NCBI GenBank assembly: GCA_016199625.1
Contig: JACQGI010000043.1
Location: forward strand, 1 to 53,616
Source of the DNA: Acidobacteriota bacterium
Lineage (GTDB): Bacteria > Acidobacteriota > Vicinamibacteria > Fen-336
Length of the DNA stretch: 53,616 nt
Direction: 5' to 3'
The notes under the pieces were generated by a model. That model saw nothing but the letters and a program-made list of their open reading frames with translations. It searched no databases and had not been told where the DNA came from. The translations under genes were made by a program, and so were the position numbers. Of this stretch, positions 17,417 through 26,448 are shown piece by piece (the stretch's first letter is position 1; every line of letters starts with the position of its first letter).

Positions 17417-17917
17417 TCAGCGGCGCGTGTCGGCTCTCGAGACCCGCGTCCGGGTGTAGGCGATCAGGCCGCCGGCGTCGATGATCGCCTGGCGCGCCCT
17501 GGGGAGCGGCTCGACGGCGAAGCTCCGACCGGACGTCCGGTCGACGACCCGATCGGCCAGGATCTCGAGGTCGTGGCCCTCCGAGGTCTCGACCTCGGGG
17601 GCGGTGACCACGGCGAGGCCCAGGTTGATGGCGTTCTGCAGGAAGATCCGCGCAAAGCCCTTCGCCACGATCACGAGACCGTGACCCTGCAGGCACGACG
17701 CCGCCTGCTCGCGGGAGGAGCCGCAGCCGAAGTTGCGGCCCGCCACGATCACGCTGCCCGCAGGCACCTGCTTCGCCGTGAGCCTTCCGTTGAACTCCAC
17801 GTCGTCGGCGAAGGCGAACTGGGGGGTCTCGCTGGGGAGCACCGTGGCCATGTAGCGGCCGGGGTAGATCACGTCCGTCGAGACGTCGTCGCCGAGTGCC
17901 AGCACGACTCGCGGCAT
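17417..17917 (-). CDS. LeuD-type aconitase-family small (swivel) subunit
   Basis: A 166-residue protein covering the swivelling domain of hydro-lyases of the aconitase superfamily. It opens with LGDDVSTDVIYPGRYMA and carries the signature GRNFGCGSSREQAASCL, whose Arg/Ser bind substrate carboxylates, followed by FARIFLQNAINLGL. With the LeuC-type subunit eight bases upstream it forms a heterodimeric hydratase/isomerase. The family name suggests isopropylmalate isomerase, but there is no leuA or leuB-like set here. Flanking malate dehydrogenase, isocitrate-dehydrogenase-like and citrate-synthase genes favour citrate/isocitrate (or a homologue) as substrate. Specificity is not settled by sequence alone. 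Confidence 0.85.
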   Translation of the reverse strand: MPRVVLALGDDVSTDVIYPGRYMATVLPSETPQFAFADDVEFNGRLTAKQVPAGSVIVAGRNFGCGSSREQAASCLQGHGLVIVAKGFARIFLQNAINLGLAVVTAPEVETSEGHDLEILADRVVDRTSGRSFAVEPLPRARQAIIDAGGLIAYTRTRVSRADTRR

Positions 17918-17925
17918 CGGGCCTC

Positions 17926-19215
17926 CTAGGTCCCCTTGCGGGGATCAGTGATCGCGCCTGTGAGAGCCGAGGCTGCAGCCACGTCCGGGGAGCAGAGGTA
18001 CACCTCCGACCGAGGGTTGCCCATCCGCCCCTTGAAGTTGCGGTTCGTCGTGGAGAGAGCCACCTCGCCGTCGCCCAGGGCCCCCTCGTGGACGCCGAGG
18101 CAGGGCCCGCAGCCGGAGTTCATGACGACGGCGCCGGCCCGCATGAGGTCCGCCACGAAGCCCCGCTCGACGGCCTGCTGGTAAATGCGGGCCGAGGCCG
18201 GGAAGACGAGGAGGCGGGTTCCCTGGGCGACCTTGCGCCCCCTGACTGCGCGGGCCGCCGCCTCGATGTCGTCGAGCCGGCCGTTGGTGCAGGAGCCGAT
18301 GACGACCTGGTGGACGCGCACCCCCTCGACTGCGGCGATGGGCCTCACGTTGTCCACCGTGTGGGGGCAGGCGATCTGGGGGACCAGCGTCGCGACGTCG
18401 ACCTCGATCGTCCGCTCGTACGCCGCGTCGTCGTCCGGGACGACGAGGTGCAGCGGCTCCTGGACTCGGGCCTCCGCCCGGAGGTAGCGAACCGTCTCCT
18501 CGTCCCCGGGGACGAGGCCCGACGTGGCGCCCGCCTCCACCGACATGTTGCAGAGGACGAGCCGGCCCGACGTGGACATGCTCCGGATCGTCTCCCCGTG
18601 GAACTCGAGCACGCGGAAGTTGGCCCCCTCGGCCCCCAGCGCCCCGATGAGGTGGAGGATCAGGTCCTTGGGGCCGACGTGGTCGGGGAAGCGGCCCCTC
18701 ACCGACACCTCGATCGTGGCCGGGACCTCGACGTTCAGCGCCACGCCCAGGGCCCAGACGCTCGCCATCTCGGTCGCTCCGATCCCGAAGGCGAATGCGT
18801 CGAGGGCGCCGTGGCTGGTCGTGTGGGAGTCCGTCCCCACGACGACCGCCCCGGGGCGCACGTAGCCGTTCTCGGGCAGGACCTGGTGGCAGATCCCGCC
18901 CACGTCCCCACGGATGTCGTGGAAGCGGCCGATGCCGTTGGCTGCGACGAACTCCCGGACCTTCCTCTGGTTCGTGGCGGTCTTGGGCGACTCGGCCGGG
19001 ACCCGATGGTCGAAGACGATGGCGATCCTCGCGGGATCCCAGATCCTGGGCGCGACGCCCGTGCCCTCGAAGACCTCGAGGAACCGGTTGACGACGAGCG
19101 CGGCGTTCTCGTGGGACATGGCGAGGTCCACGGCAGGCTCGACGACGTCACCCACGCGGACGGCCTCGCGCCCCGACGCCCGCGCCAGGATCTTCTCGAC
19201 GACGGTCATTCCCAT
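17926..19215 (-). CDS. LeuC-type aconitase-family large subunit
   Basis: A 429-residue Fe-S subunit. The start ATG 19215 (MGMTVVEKILARASG) matches the usual start of the family; TTG 19245 and ATG 19236 also lie in frame. The cluster cysteines are in VIGSCTNGR and NSGCGPCLG. GTDSHTTSHGALDAFAFGIG and FDHRVPAESPKTA are the expected substrate and cluster-region motifs. Works with the LeuD-type subunit encoded next. Similar two-subunit enzymes act on isopropylmalate, homocitrate, methylcitrate-type acids or citrate; context argues for a TCA-type substrate. Confidence 0.87.
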   Translation of the reverse strand: MGMTVVEKILARASGREAVRVGDVVEPAVDLAMSHENAALVVNRFLEVFEGTGVAPRIWDPARIAIVFDHRVPAESPKTATNQRKVREFVAANGIGRFHDIRGDVGGICHQVLPENGYVRPGAVVVGTDSHTTSHGALDAFAFGIGATEMASVWALGVALNVEVPATIEVSVRGRFPDHVGPKDLILHLIGALGAEGANFRVLEFHGETIRSMSTSGRLVLCNMSVEAGATSGLVPGDEETVRYLRAEARVQEPLHLVVPDDDAAYERTIEVDVATLVPQIACPHTVDNVRPIAAVEGVRVHQVVIGSCTNGRLDDIEAAARAVRGRKVAQGTRLLVFPASARIYQQAVERGFVADLMRAGAVVMNSGCGPCLGVHEGALGDGEVALSTTNRNFKGRMGNPRSEVYLCSPDVAAASALTGAITDPRKGT

Positions 19216-19255
19216 GGCTTCGCCCCCCTGGACCATGCCGGGCAACGCGCCTCCC

Positions 19256-20449
19256 TCACACGACCCGCCGTTCCCTGAGCGACGCGATGGCCTTCGCGTC
19301 GTAGCCGAGGGAGGAGAGGATCTCCCGCGTGTGGGCCCCCAGCCGCGGTGGCGGCGACTCGAGGCGCCCCGGCGTCCGCTCGAGGCGCGCGCTCAGGCCG
19401 AGGAGCTTCACGTCGCCGATCCCCTCGACGGGCACGGTGCCGATCGTCGCCCGATGCCGGACCTGAGCCTGCTCGAGGGCATCCCCCAGCGGCAGGATGG
19501 CGCCCGAAGGGACGTCCCGGGCGTTCAGAGCCTCGACCCAGTGGGCGGTGTCCCGCGTCCGGAGGACGTGCTCGAGCGCCTCGGTCAGGGCTTTCCGATT
19601 CTTCTTGCGCGCGTCGCGTTCCTGGAACCGCGTGTCGGCCTTGAGGTGCTCGACGCCCAGCACTTCGGTCAGGGCCTCCCACTGCTCCTGCTTGTTGGCG
19701 GCGACGTTCACGTGGCCGTCCCGGGTGGCGAAGGTGCCCGAGGGGGCGGCCGTGAAGTTGTCGTTGCCCATGGGGACCGGCGGCTCGCCGCCGGTCAGGA
19801 GGTTCGCCGCGACCCAGCCCATGAGGGGCATGATGGAGTCGAGGAGGGCGACGTCGATGAACTGCCCCTCCCCGGTGCGCTCGCGGTGGTAGAGAGCGGC
19901 CATGATGGCGAAGGCGGCGTTCAGGCCTCCCACCGTGTCGCAGACCGGGAACCCGCAGCGGAGAGGGTGCAGCCGCTCGTCGCCGTTGACGTCCATGACC
20001 CCTGAGAGCCCCTGGATGATCTGGTCGTAGGCCGGCTTGTCGGCGTCGGGCCCCGTCTGGCCGAAGCCGGAGATCGCGCAGTACACGAGCCGGGGGTTGA
20101 TCTCGCGCAGCACGCCGAAGGCGAGGCCGAGCCGCTCCATGACCCCCGGGCGGAAGTTCTCGACGACGACGTCGGAGGTCCGCGCGAGCTTCTTGAAGAT
20201 CTCCCGGGCCTCCTTCTCCTTGAGGTTCAGGGTCAGGGACTTCTTGTTGGCGTTCTGCGCGAGGAAGCTCGTGCCCATGAGCTCCTTGTTGAGCCGGGGC
20301 ACGTTGCCGAGCTTGCGGGCCAGGTCCCCGTCCACGGGGTTCTCGACCTTCACGACCTCGGCGCCGAGGAGGGCGAGGTGGAGGGTGGCGAAGGGCCCCG
20401 AGAGGACGTTGGTGAGATCGAGGACGCGCACGCCGCTCAGCAGCGACAT
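19256..20449 (-). CDS. CaiB/BaiF-type (class III) CoA-transferase
   Basis: A 397-residue enzyme starting MSLLSGVRVLDLTNVLSGPF. It shows the hallmark pattern LGAEVVKVENPVDGDLAR, VVVENFRPGVMERLGL, ISGFGQTGP and GEGQFIDVALLDS; the last contains the Asp that forms the CoA/acyl anhydride intermediate in class III transferases. These enzymes move CoA between carboxylic acids. It is four bases after the HMG-CoA-lyase-type gene, so the pair probably acts in sequence: the transferase activates a hydroxy-acid to its CoA ester, and the lyase cleaves it. Human SUGCT (succinyl-CoA:glutarate/HMG CoA-transferase) is a family precedent. Confidence 0.87.
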   Translation of the reverse strand: MSLLSGVRVLDLTNVLSGPFATLHLALLGAEVVKVENPVDGDLARKLGNVPRLNKELMGTSFLAQNANKKSLTLNLKEKEAREIFKKLARTSDVVVENFRPGVMERLGLAFGVLREINPRLVYCAISGFGQTGPDADKPAYDQIIQGLSGVMDVNGDERLHPLRCGFPVCDTVGGLNAAFAIMAALYHRERTGEGQFIDVALLDSIMPLMGWVAANLLTGGEPPVPMGNDNFTAAPSGTFATRDGHVNVAANKQEQWEALTEVLGVEHLKADTRFQERDARKKNRKALTEALEHVLRTRDTAHWVEALNARDVPSGAILPLGDALEQAQVRHRATIGTVPVEGIGDVKLLGLSARLERTPGRLESPPPRLGAHTREILSSLGYDAKAIASLRERRVV

Positions 20450-20453
20450 GGGG

Positions 20454-21383
20454 TCATCTCCCGGAAGGGGCCGCTGCGGGCTCGGGGATCGGCCCTGTTC
20501 GGTACACGCTTCCCGGCATCTCCCGGCCGAAGAACGCGGCGACGTCGCGGGCGACCTCGACGAGCGGCTCGAGCCGGATGTCGCGGCGCCGTCCCGTGCG
20601 GTGCAGGTAGTGGACGAAGTCCTCGGTGCAGACGTTGCCCCCGGCCACCGCAGTGAAGGGACAGCCGCCCAGCCCGGCGACGGAGGCCTCGAAGCACCGC
20701 ACGCCGGCACGGAGCGCGGCGTAGCAGTTCGCGAGGGCCAGGCCGTAGGTGTCGTGGAAGTGGCAGGCCCACTGGACGTCGGGAGCGGGGGCGAGAACCC
20801 GGGCGTACAGGCGCTCGACGTCGTCGGGGGTCGCGTGCCCCGCGGTGTCGGCGAGGCTCAGGCTGCGGAGCCCGGCGTCCAGGAGCGCCTGGACGATGGC
20901 CAGGACGCGCTCGGGAGGGACGGGACCCTCGTAGCCGCAGCCGAAGGCGGATTGGACCGAGACCTGGACCCGCGCCCCCGCACGTTCGGCGCTCGCCGCC
21001 ATGGCGATGATCCGCCGGGTGGCCTCGGCGACGCTCATGCCCGTGTTCTTGCGGCTGTGGGTTTCGCTCGCGGAGACGCCCATGCAGAGAAGCTCGACGC
21101 CGCACGCCAGACCCCGCTCGAGGCCCTTCTCGTTGAGGACGAGCCCCGAGAGAGAGACGGCCTCGGGCTTGCGGCCGGATGCGGCGAGCCGGCGGAACAG
21201 ATCGTCGGTGTCCGCCATCTGGGGGACCTTGCCGGGATGGACGAAGGAGCCGACCTGGACGACGTCCACACCGGAGCCCAGAAGGCCCTCCGCCCAGGCG
21301 AGCTTTCGCTCGGTGTGAACGACGTCCTTCTCCATCTGGAGGCCGTCCCGCAGCCCCACCTCGTGGATCAGGATCTTCTCCAT
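20454..21383 (-). CDS. HMG-CoA-lyase-type (HMGL) enzyme
   Basis: A 309-residue TIM-barrel lyase from ATG 21383 with a GAGGTG site. The metal and substrate motif EVGLRDGLQ is at the N-terminus (the Arg-Asp pair of HMGL-like enzymes). HFHDTYGLALAN supplies the two metal-binding His residues, and SVAGLGGCPF is the HMG-CoA lyase signature with the catalytic-loop Cys, followed by GGNVCTEDFVHYL. HMG-CoA lyase cleaves HMG-CoA to acetyl-CoA and acetoacetate; relatives cleave citramalyl-CoA-like esters. It is not a homocitrate or isopropylmalate synthase. The exact substrate is open. It is encoded between the dehydrogenase and the CoA-transferase. Confidence 0.85.
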   Translation of the reverse strand: MEKILIHEVGLRDGLQMEKDVVHTERKLAWAEGLLGSGVDVVQVGSFVHPGKVPQMADTDDLFRRLAASGRKPEAVSLSGLVLNEKGLERGLACGVELLCMGVSASETHSRKNTGMSVAEATRRIIAMAASAERAGARVQVSVQSAFGCGYEGPVPPERVLAIVQALLDAGLRSLSLADTAGHATPDDVERLYARVLAPAPDVQWACHFHDTYGLALANCYAALRAGVRCFEASVAGLGGCPFTAVAGGNVCTEDFVHYLHRTGRRRDIRLEPLVEVARDVAAFFGREMPGSVYRTGPIPEPAAAPSGR

Positions 21384-21391
21384 CGCGATCG

Positions 21392-22546
21392 TCACCTCGC
21401 GGCTCGCCCGCGCGAGGCGAGGGTCACGGGGAGCTTCTCCGCCACCGCTCGCCCCATGTCCAGGGTCGACGCGCTCCCACCCATGTCGTAGGTCCGCACG
21501 CGGCCCTCGGCGATGACCGCCGCCGTCGCCTGCTCGATCCTGTCGGCCATCTCCTTCTCGCCGAGCCAGTCCAGCATCATCCGTGCGGCGAGGATCGTGG
21601 CGATGGGGTTGGCCTTGCGGAGTCCGGCGTGCTTGGGAGCCGAGCCGTGGGTCGGCTCGAAGACGGCCAGCCGGTCGCCGATGTTGCCCGAGCAGCCGAA
21701 GCCGAGGCCGCCCACCATCTGGGCGCACAGGTCCGAGACGATGTCGCCGTAGAGGTTGGGGGCCACCAGCACGTCGTAGTTGAAGGGGTTCTTGAGGAGC
21801 CACATCCCGATGGCGTCCACGTTGGCGTCGTCCACCGCCACTTCCGGGTAGTCCGCTGCGACCTTCCGCGCCTCCTCGAGGAAGAGGCCGTCGGTGGCCC
21901 GCACGACGTTCGCCTTGTGGACGATGGTGACCTTCCGGCGCCCGCTCCTCCGGGCGAACTCGAAGGCGGCGCGAACGATGCGCTCGGAGCCCTTCCGCGT
22001 GTTGATCTTGCACGAGACCGCGTACTCCTCGGGGAGCAGGTCCGCGAAGGGCTCGAAGGCGCCCGACAGCTTCCCGAGAGTCGTGGCCAGCTCGAGGGGC
22101 ACGGGGGAGAACTCGACGCCGGCGTACAGGTCCTCGGTGTTCTCCCGGAACACCACGAGGTCGATGCCCACCTCGTAGTTGAGGGCGTTGCCGGGATAGG
22201 CCTTGCACGGACGGAGGCAGACGTAGAGGTCGAAGATCTGGCGCATCCGCACGATGGGCGACCGGTAGGCGAGCCCCCGGCCCCTGAGGGGCGGGGAAAG
22301 CTCCGCCTCGGCGGCCTTGGCCGGCTTGGAGGTGATGGCGCCGAAGAGGGCGGCGTCCACGCCCCCGAGGAGGTCCAGGGTGCGCTTGGGCAGCGCATCC
22401 CCTTCGCGGCACCAGAACTCCCAGCCGATGTCGCCGTGCACGTACTCGGCGTCCAGCTCCAGAGCGTCGAGGACGATGCGCGCGGCCTCCATGACCTCGC
22501 GTCCGATGCCGTCGCCCGGCAGCCAGGCGATCCGGTACTTGGGCAT
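21392..22546 (-). CDS. Isocitrate/isopropylmalate-family beta-decarboxylating dehydrogenase
   Basis: A 384-residue dehydrogenase; ATG 22546 has a GGAGGGG site 5 bases upstream. The family motifs are intact: AWLPGDGIGREVMEAA, MRQIFDLYVCLRPCKAYPGN, FRENTEDLYAGVEF, VTIVHKANVVRATDGLF, metal-binding Asp residues in DDANVDAIGMWLL and LYGDIVSDL, and the nucleotide loop EPTHGSAPKHAG. The position of His-Gly-Ser-Ala-Pro suggests NAD. The Arg/Tyr/Cys pattern of the substrate helix (SPIVRMRQIF) differs from LeuB, so isocitrate is the more likely substrate in this context. First gene of the operon, behind a -24/-12 promoter. Confidence 0.87.
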   Translation of the reverse strand: MPKYRIAWLPGDGIGREVMEAARIVLDALELDAEYVHGDIGWEFWCREGDALPKRTLDLLGGVDAALFGAITSKPAKAAEAELSPPLRGRGLAYRSPIVRMRQIFDLYVCLRPCKAYPGNALNYEVGIDLVVFRENTEDLYAGVEFSPVPLELATTLGKLSGAFEPFADLLPEEYAVSCKINTRKGSERIVRAAFEFARRSGRRKVTIVHKANVVRATDGLFLEEARKVAADYPEVAVDDANVDAIGMWLLKNPFNYDVLVAPNLYGDIVSDLCAQMVGGLGFGCSGNIGDRLAVFEPTHGSAPKHAGLRKANPIATILAARMMLDWLGEKEMADRIEQATAAVIAEGRVRTYDMGGSASTLDMGRAVAEKLPVTLASRGRAAR

Positions 22547-22599
22547 GATTCCCCTCCGGCGCACGTCCTGCGGGCGCGCGCGCCAACAGCCGTGGCAGG

Positions 22600-22615
22600 A
22601 GCAAGACCGTTGCCA
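22600..22615 (-). promoter_or_regulatory. Sigma-54 promoter (-24/-12) for the isocitrate-dehydrogenase/mdh operon
   Basis: Minus strand TGGCAA-CGGTC-TTGCT, GG-N10-GC spacing, one mismatch. The start site would be near 22589, leaving a leader of about 43 bases to ATG 22546. Confidence 0.65.
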
Positions 22616-22727
22616 CGCCTGGAACCGCCCGAAGCGCCCGAAGCGTCCGACGGGCCCGGCACCCCTTACGCCCGCGAGGCGCGGGGCGCCGCACGATCTG
22701 CGCGGCGTCAGAGGTGCAGCTCGGCCC

Positions 22728-25700
22728 CTATTTGCGCGCCTCGTCCTGCTTGTTCCGTGGCACGAGGACCGGTGTCGCGCCCTTGCCCCTGACGAAATCG
22801 TTGAACGCCACGAGCTCCCCGCCCAGCGTGCGGTCCAGCTCGGCGAGGTGGCCGTCGAGCTGCGCCTGAAGCTCCGCGAAGCGCGCCACGGATTGCGCCG
22901 TCGGCGTGCCGCGCGCGCTCTCCACGACGTTCTGGAGGTAGAGGAGCTGGTTGTCGAGCTGCGGCGGGAAGTTCAGGATGTCCTGGCTCGCGCGGTTCTT
23001 CGGCTGCCAGAGCTTCTCCTCGACGGCGGTGAGCTTCTCCTGGACCGGCTTCGCGGCGTCCGCGACGCCGTCGCCCCGGCCCGCGGCCTCGAGGCGCCCG
23101 ACCAGGTCGTCCACCTGCTGCCGCACCGACTGGATCCTCCGGATCGCGGCGTGGGTGTGGCCCAGGGCGCGCCAGGCGTCGCGCGCCAGGCGGAAGGCGG
23201 CCTCGCGGTCCTCCCGTGGCGCTTTGTTCCGCGGATCTCCTCGCACCTCGAACGAGACCGTGGAGGTCCAGTCTCCGACGGTGAGCCGCGCCCGGTAGGT
23301 GCCTGGCGCGACCTCGGGGCCGTTCGGCGAGCCCCACAGGACGGCCTTGTCCACGACCTCGGCGTCCGCCAGGCGGAAGTCCCAGACGAAGCGGTTCAGC
23401 CCCTTCTTCGCCGGGAGCTTGCGCGGCTCGAAGAGCTCGGGGAAGAACTGGCGGAAGAGGCTCGGGGCCTGGTACTCCTCCTTCTGGCTCGACAGGGTGC
23501 GCAGCACATCCCCAGCGGCGTCGAGGATCTCGAGCCTGGCCTCGGCCTTTCCCTTCTCCGACAGGTCCTCGCCCAGCTGGTAGTACAGGATCGCGCCCCG
23601 CGGCGGGTTCTTCCCCTCGCCCGGCCGGGTGAAGCTGCCGGCCCCCTCGACGTCCACGGCCGCCCGCGGCGTGAAGAGGTGGGCACGGGACGACGCCACC
23701 TGGGCCGTCATCTGCCGGAGCGGCGTCACGTCGTCGAGGATCCAGTACGAGCGCCCCTGCGTCGCCACCACGAGGTCGTCGTTCTTCACCGCAAGGTCCG
23801 TCACGGGCGACACGGGAAGGTTGAGCTGCAGGGACTGCCAGCTCCGGCCGTCGTCGAGGGAGACGTAGACGCCGTACTCGGTGCCGGCGTAGAGGAGCCC
23901 GCGACGCTCGGGGTCCTCGCGGATCACGCGGACGAAGTGCCCGGCCGCGATCCCGTTCGTCCCGCTCGTCAGCGCCTCCCAGGTGACGCCCCCGTCGTTG
24001 GTGCGGAAGACGTACGGCCGGAAGTCGTCGAGGCGGTAGCGGTGAACCGCGAGGAAGGCGCGCCCGGGCTGGTGCCCCGAGAGCTCGATCATGTTGACGG
24101 TGCCCCACTCGGGCAGTCCCGGCGGCGTCACGTTCGCCCAGGTCTTCCCGTCGTCGCGGGAGACGTGGACCCATCCGTCGTCGCTCCCGGCCCACAGCTC
24201 CCCTTTCGCGTGGCGCGACTCCTCGAAGGCGAAGATCGTCCCGTAGACCTCGACCCCCGTGTTGTCCTTCGTGAGCGGGCCGCCCGAAGACTCCTGCTTC
24301 GCGGGATCGTCGCGGGTGAGGTCGGGGCTCGCCTCCTCCCAGCTCTGCCCTTCGTCCCGCGAGCGGTGCACGTGGTTGGACGTGGCATACAGCACAGACG
24401 GGTCGTGGGCCGAGATGCGGATGGGGGTGTTCCATTGGAAACGGTACTTGAGGTCGGCCGGCTTCTGGCCCACGGCCATCTGCGGCCAGACCATGACCTC
24501 CCGCTCCGTGACGGTACGCCGGTCGTAGCGCCCGATCGAGCCGCCGTAGCACCCGGCGTAGGTCACGTTGGGGTCGCGTGGGTCCACGGCCACCGTCGCG
24601 CTCTCGCAGCCGCCGGGAACGTACCATTCGTCCCGGCCGATGCCGCCGCCGGGAGCCTGGCTCGGGATGGCGACTGCGCTGTTGTCCTGCTGCCCCCCGT
24701 AGATCCAGTAGGGGAACTGGTCGTCCACCGTGGCGCGGTACATCTCCGCGGTGGGCTGGTTCTCCTGGGCGGTCCACGTGCGGCCGCCGTTGGTCGTCAC
24801 GTTCGATCCGCCGTCGTTGGCCTCGATCATGACCTCGGGATGCTCGGGGTGGATCCAGAGGTCGTGGTTGTCGCCGTGGGGCGTGCGGATCGGGACGAAG
24901 GTCTTCCCGCCGTCGTCGGAGCGCCAGAAGGAGACGTTGAGGACGTAGACCGTGTTGGCGTCCTTCGGGTCCGCGTAGACGTGGGTGTAGTACCAGGCGC
25001 GGGTGACGAGGTTGCGGTCGGAGCCGACCTGGCGGAACGACTTCCCGCCGTCGTCGGAGCGGTAGAGGCCGCCCTTCTCGGCGTGCTCCACGAGGGCCCA
25101 CACGCGGCTCGGCTGAGCCGGGGAGACCGCGACGCCGATCCGCCCCTTCGTCCCCTCGGGCAGTCCCTCGGTCAGCGGCCGCCAGGTGTCGCCGCCGTCG
25201 GCGGACTTCCAGAGGCCCGAGCCGGGACCGCCGCTCACGAACGTCCACGGCTGGCGCAGGGCTTCCCACGTCGCAGCGTACAGGATCCGCGGGTTGGTCG
25301 GGTCCAGGGCCAGGTCCACGGCGCCCGCCCGGTCGCCCACGTACAGCACCCGCTGCCAGCTCTGCCCTCCGTCCTTCGACCGGAAGATGCCGCGGGTCGT
25401 GTTGGGGCCGAAGGCGTGGCCGAGGACGGCGACGTAGACCAGGTCGGGGTTCGTCGGGTGCACCTGGATGCGGCCGATCTGGCCCGCGTCGGCGAGGCCG
25501 ATGCGCCACCAGGTCGCCCCCGCGTCGGTGGACTTGTAGGCGCCGTCGCCGGCGGAGACATTGCCCCGGATGCAGGCGGAGCCCATGCCGACGTAGACGA
25601 CGTTGGGGTCCGAGGGAGCGACGGCGATGGCTCCCACAGAGGCGCTGCCGAGCTGGTCCCCGGCGCGGACCCGGGTCTCGCTGGCGGTCGCGCCTCGGGC

Positions 25701-26057
25701 CGGCTCCGGCGGGGCGCCTTCGCCCATGGGCCGCGCCGGCGGCTGAGGCTTTTCCTCGCGGACCCTGTCCGTGACGTTGCGCCAGGTCAGGCCGCCGTCC
25801 GTGGTCTTCCACACGCCGCCGCCGGTGGTCCCCATGTAGAAGGTGCGTGGGTCCTGGACGACACCGGCGACCGCCGTCGAGCGGCCGCCGCGGAAGGGGC
25901 CCACGAGACGGTACTGCAGCGCCTGGAACGCCTCATCGGGGAAGGCGGCTGGAGCCGGTGGTTTCGCAGCAGGTCTGGCCGCAGCCGCGTCCGCCGGAGG
26001 GCTGGCGAAGGCGAGCGTGAGGACGAGGGCCGGCCGCAGTGTGGAGGGACGTATCAT
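22728..26057 (-). CDS. Secreted VPS10/BNR-repeat (sialidase-like propeller) protein
   Basis: A 1109-residue protein from ATG 26057 (GGAGGAAG site), with a signal peptide ending near ADAAAA. The N-terminal 700 residues are two large beta-propellers with many Asp-box motifs of type S.DGG.TW (KTTDGGLTW, KSTDAGATWW, RSKDGGQSW, KSADGGDTW, RSDDGGKSF). The last 300 residues hold a beta domain and a helical end. The protein belongs to the large class of secreted 'VPS10 domain/glycosyl hydrolase, BNR' proteins common in Acidobacteriota and Bacteroidota. Real sialidase activity is doubtful, as no RIP motif or catalytic Arg triad is evident. The 181-base gap 22547-22727 holds only the -24/-12 promoter. 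Confidence 0.85.
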   Translation of the reverse strand: MIRPSTLRPALVLTLAFASPPADAAAARPAAKPPAPAAFPDEAFQALQYRLVGPFRGGRSTAVAGVVQDPRTFYMGTTGGGVWKTTDGGLTWRNVTDRVREEKPQPPARPMGEGAPPEPARGATASETRVRAGDQLGSASVGAIAVAPSDPNVVYVGMGSACIRGNVSAGDGAYKSTDAGATWWRIGLADAGQIGRIQVHPTNPDLVYVAVLGHAFGPNTTRGIFRSKDGGQSWQRVLYVGDRAGAVDLALDPTNPRILYAATWEALRQPWTFVSGGPGSGLWKSADGGDTWRPLTEGLPEGTKGRIGVAVSPAQPSRVWALVEHAEKGGLYRSDDGGKSFRQVGSDRNLVTRAWYYTHVYADPKDANTVYVLNVSFWRSDDGGKTFVPIRTPHGDNHDLWIHPEHPEVMIEANDGGSNVTTNGGRTWTAQENQPTAEMYRATVDDQFPYWIYGGQQDNSAVAIPSQAPGGGIGRDEWYVPGGCESATVAVDPRDPNVTYAGCYGGSIGRYDRRTVTEREVMVWPQMAVGQKPADLKYRFQWNTPIRISAHDPSVLYATSNHVHRSRDEGQSWEEASPDLTRDDPAKQESSGGPLTKDNTGVEVYGTIFAFEESRHAKGELWAGSDDGWVHVSRDDGKTWANVTPPGLPEWGTVNMIELSGHQPGRAFLAVHRYRLDDFRPYVFRTNDGGVTWEALTSGTNGIAAGHFVRVIREDPERRGLLYAGTEYGVYVSLDDGRSWQSLQLNLPVSPVTDLAVKNDDLVVATQGRSYWILDDVTPLRQMTAQVASSRAHLFTPRAAVDVEGAGSFTRPGEGKNPPRGAILYYQLGEDLSEKGKAEARLEILDAAGDVLRTLSSQKEEYQAPSLFRQFFPELFEPRKLPAKKGLNRFVWDFRLADAEVVDKAVLWGSPNGPEVAPGTYRARLTVGDWTSTVSFEVRGDPRNKAPREDREAAFRLARDAWRALGHTHAAIRRIQSVRQQVDDLVGRLEAAGRGDGVADAAKPVQEKLTAVEEKLWQPKNRASQDILNFPPQLDNQLLYLQNVVESARGTPTAQSVARFAELQAQLDGHLAELDRTLGGELVAFNDFVRGKGATPVLVPRNKQDEARK

Positions 26058-26160
26058 GTCTTCCTCCTTCAAGACGCCTTCCGATGTCCGAGCCGGGAGC
26101 TTACCTCGGGAACCGTCGGGAGAGGTCGCACGTAATCACAGTTGAGCCGAGGTGAGCCCA

Positions 26161-26361
26161 ATGACCAAGTTCCTGCTCTGGCTGATCCTGCTGATCCTGT
26201 GCTGGCCGCTGGCGCTTCTCGCCCTCGTCCTGTATCCCCTCGTCTGGCTCGTCCTCCTCCCGTTCCGCCTCCTGGGCATCGCCGTCGAGGGGGCGTTCCA
26301 GCTCCTGCGGGCGATCATCCTGCTGCCGGCGAGAGTCCTGGGCGGCCCGTCGCGCGTGTAG
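26161..26361 (+). CDS. Small hydrophobic membrane protein (66 aa)
   Basis: Starts at ATG 26161, preceded by a GAGGTG ribosome site. Nearly the whole protein is hydrophobic, with two membrane segments: LLWLILLILCWPLALLALVL and YPLVWLVLLPFRLLGIAV. These are followed by an amphipathic AFQLLRAIILLPARVLG end. I recall similar short proteins in related genomes but know no function. GTG 26152 is an alternative start. It stands between the secreted BNR gene (divergent) and the malic-enzyme remnant (convergent). Confidence 0.6.
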   Translation: MTKFLLWLILLILCWPLALLALVLYPLVWLVLLPFRLLGIAVEGAFQLLRAIILLPARVLGGPSRV

Positions 26362-26448
26362 CCGCGCGGGGGCCTCAGACCACCGACGAGATCTGGCCCG
26401 CCCGGACGAAGACCGCGCCGTGGACGATGAATGGCAGGATGAACGCCC

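Noticed and set aside
17417-19215. Annotation as leuCD for leucine synthesis
   Set aside because: No isopropylmalate synthase nearby and a TCA-type operon context; the family name is kept without the gene symbols.
20454-21383. Annotation as homocitrate or isopropylmalate synthase
   Set aside because: The SVAGLGGCP signature and short length belong to HMG-CoA lyase, not to the longer synthases.
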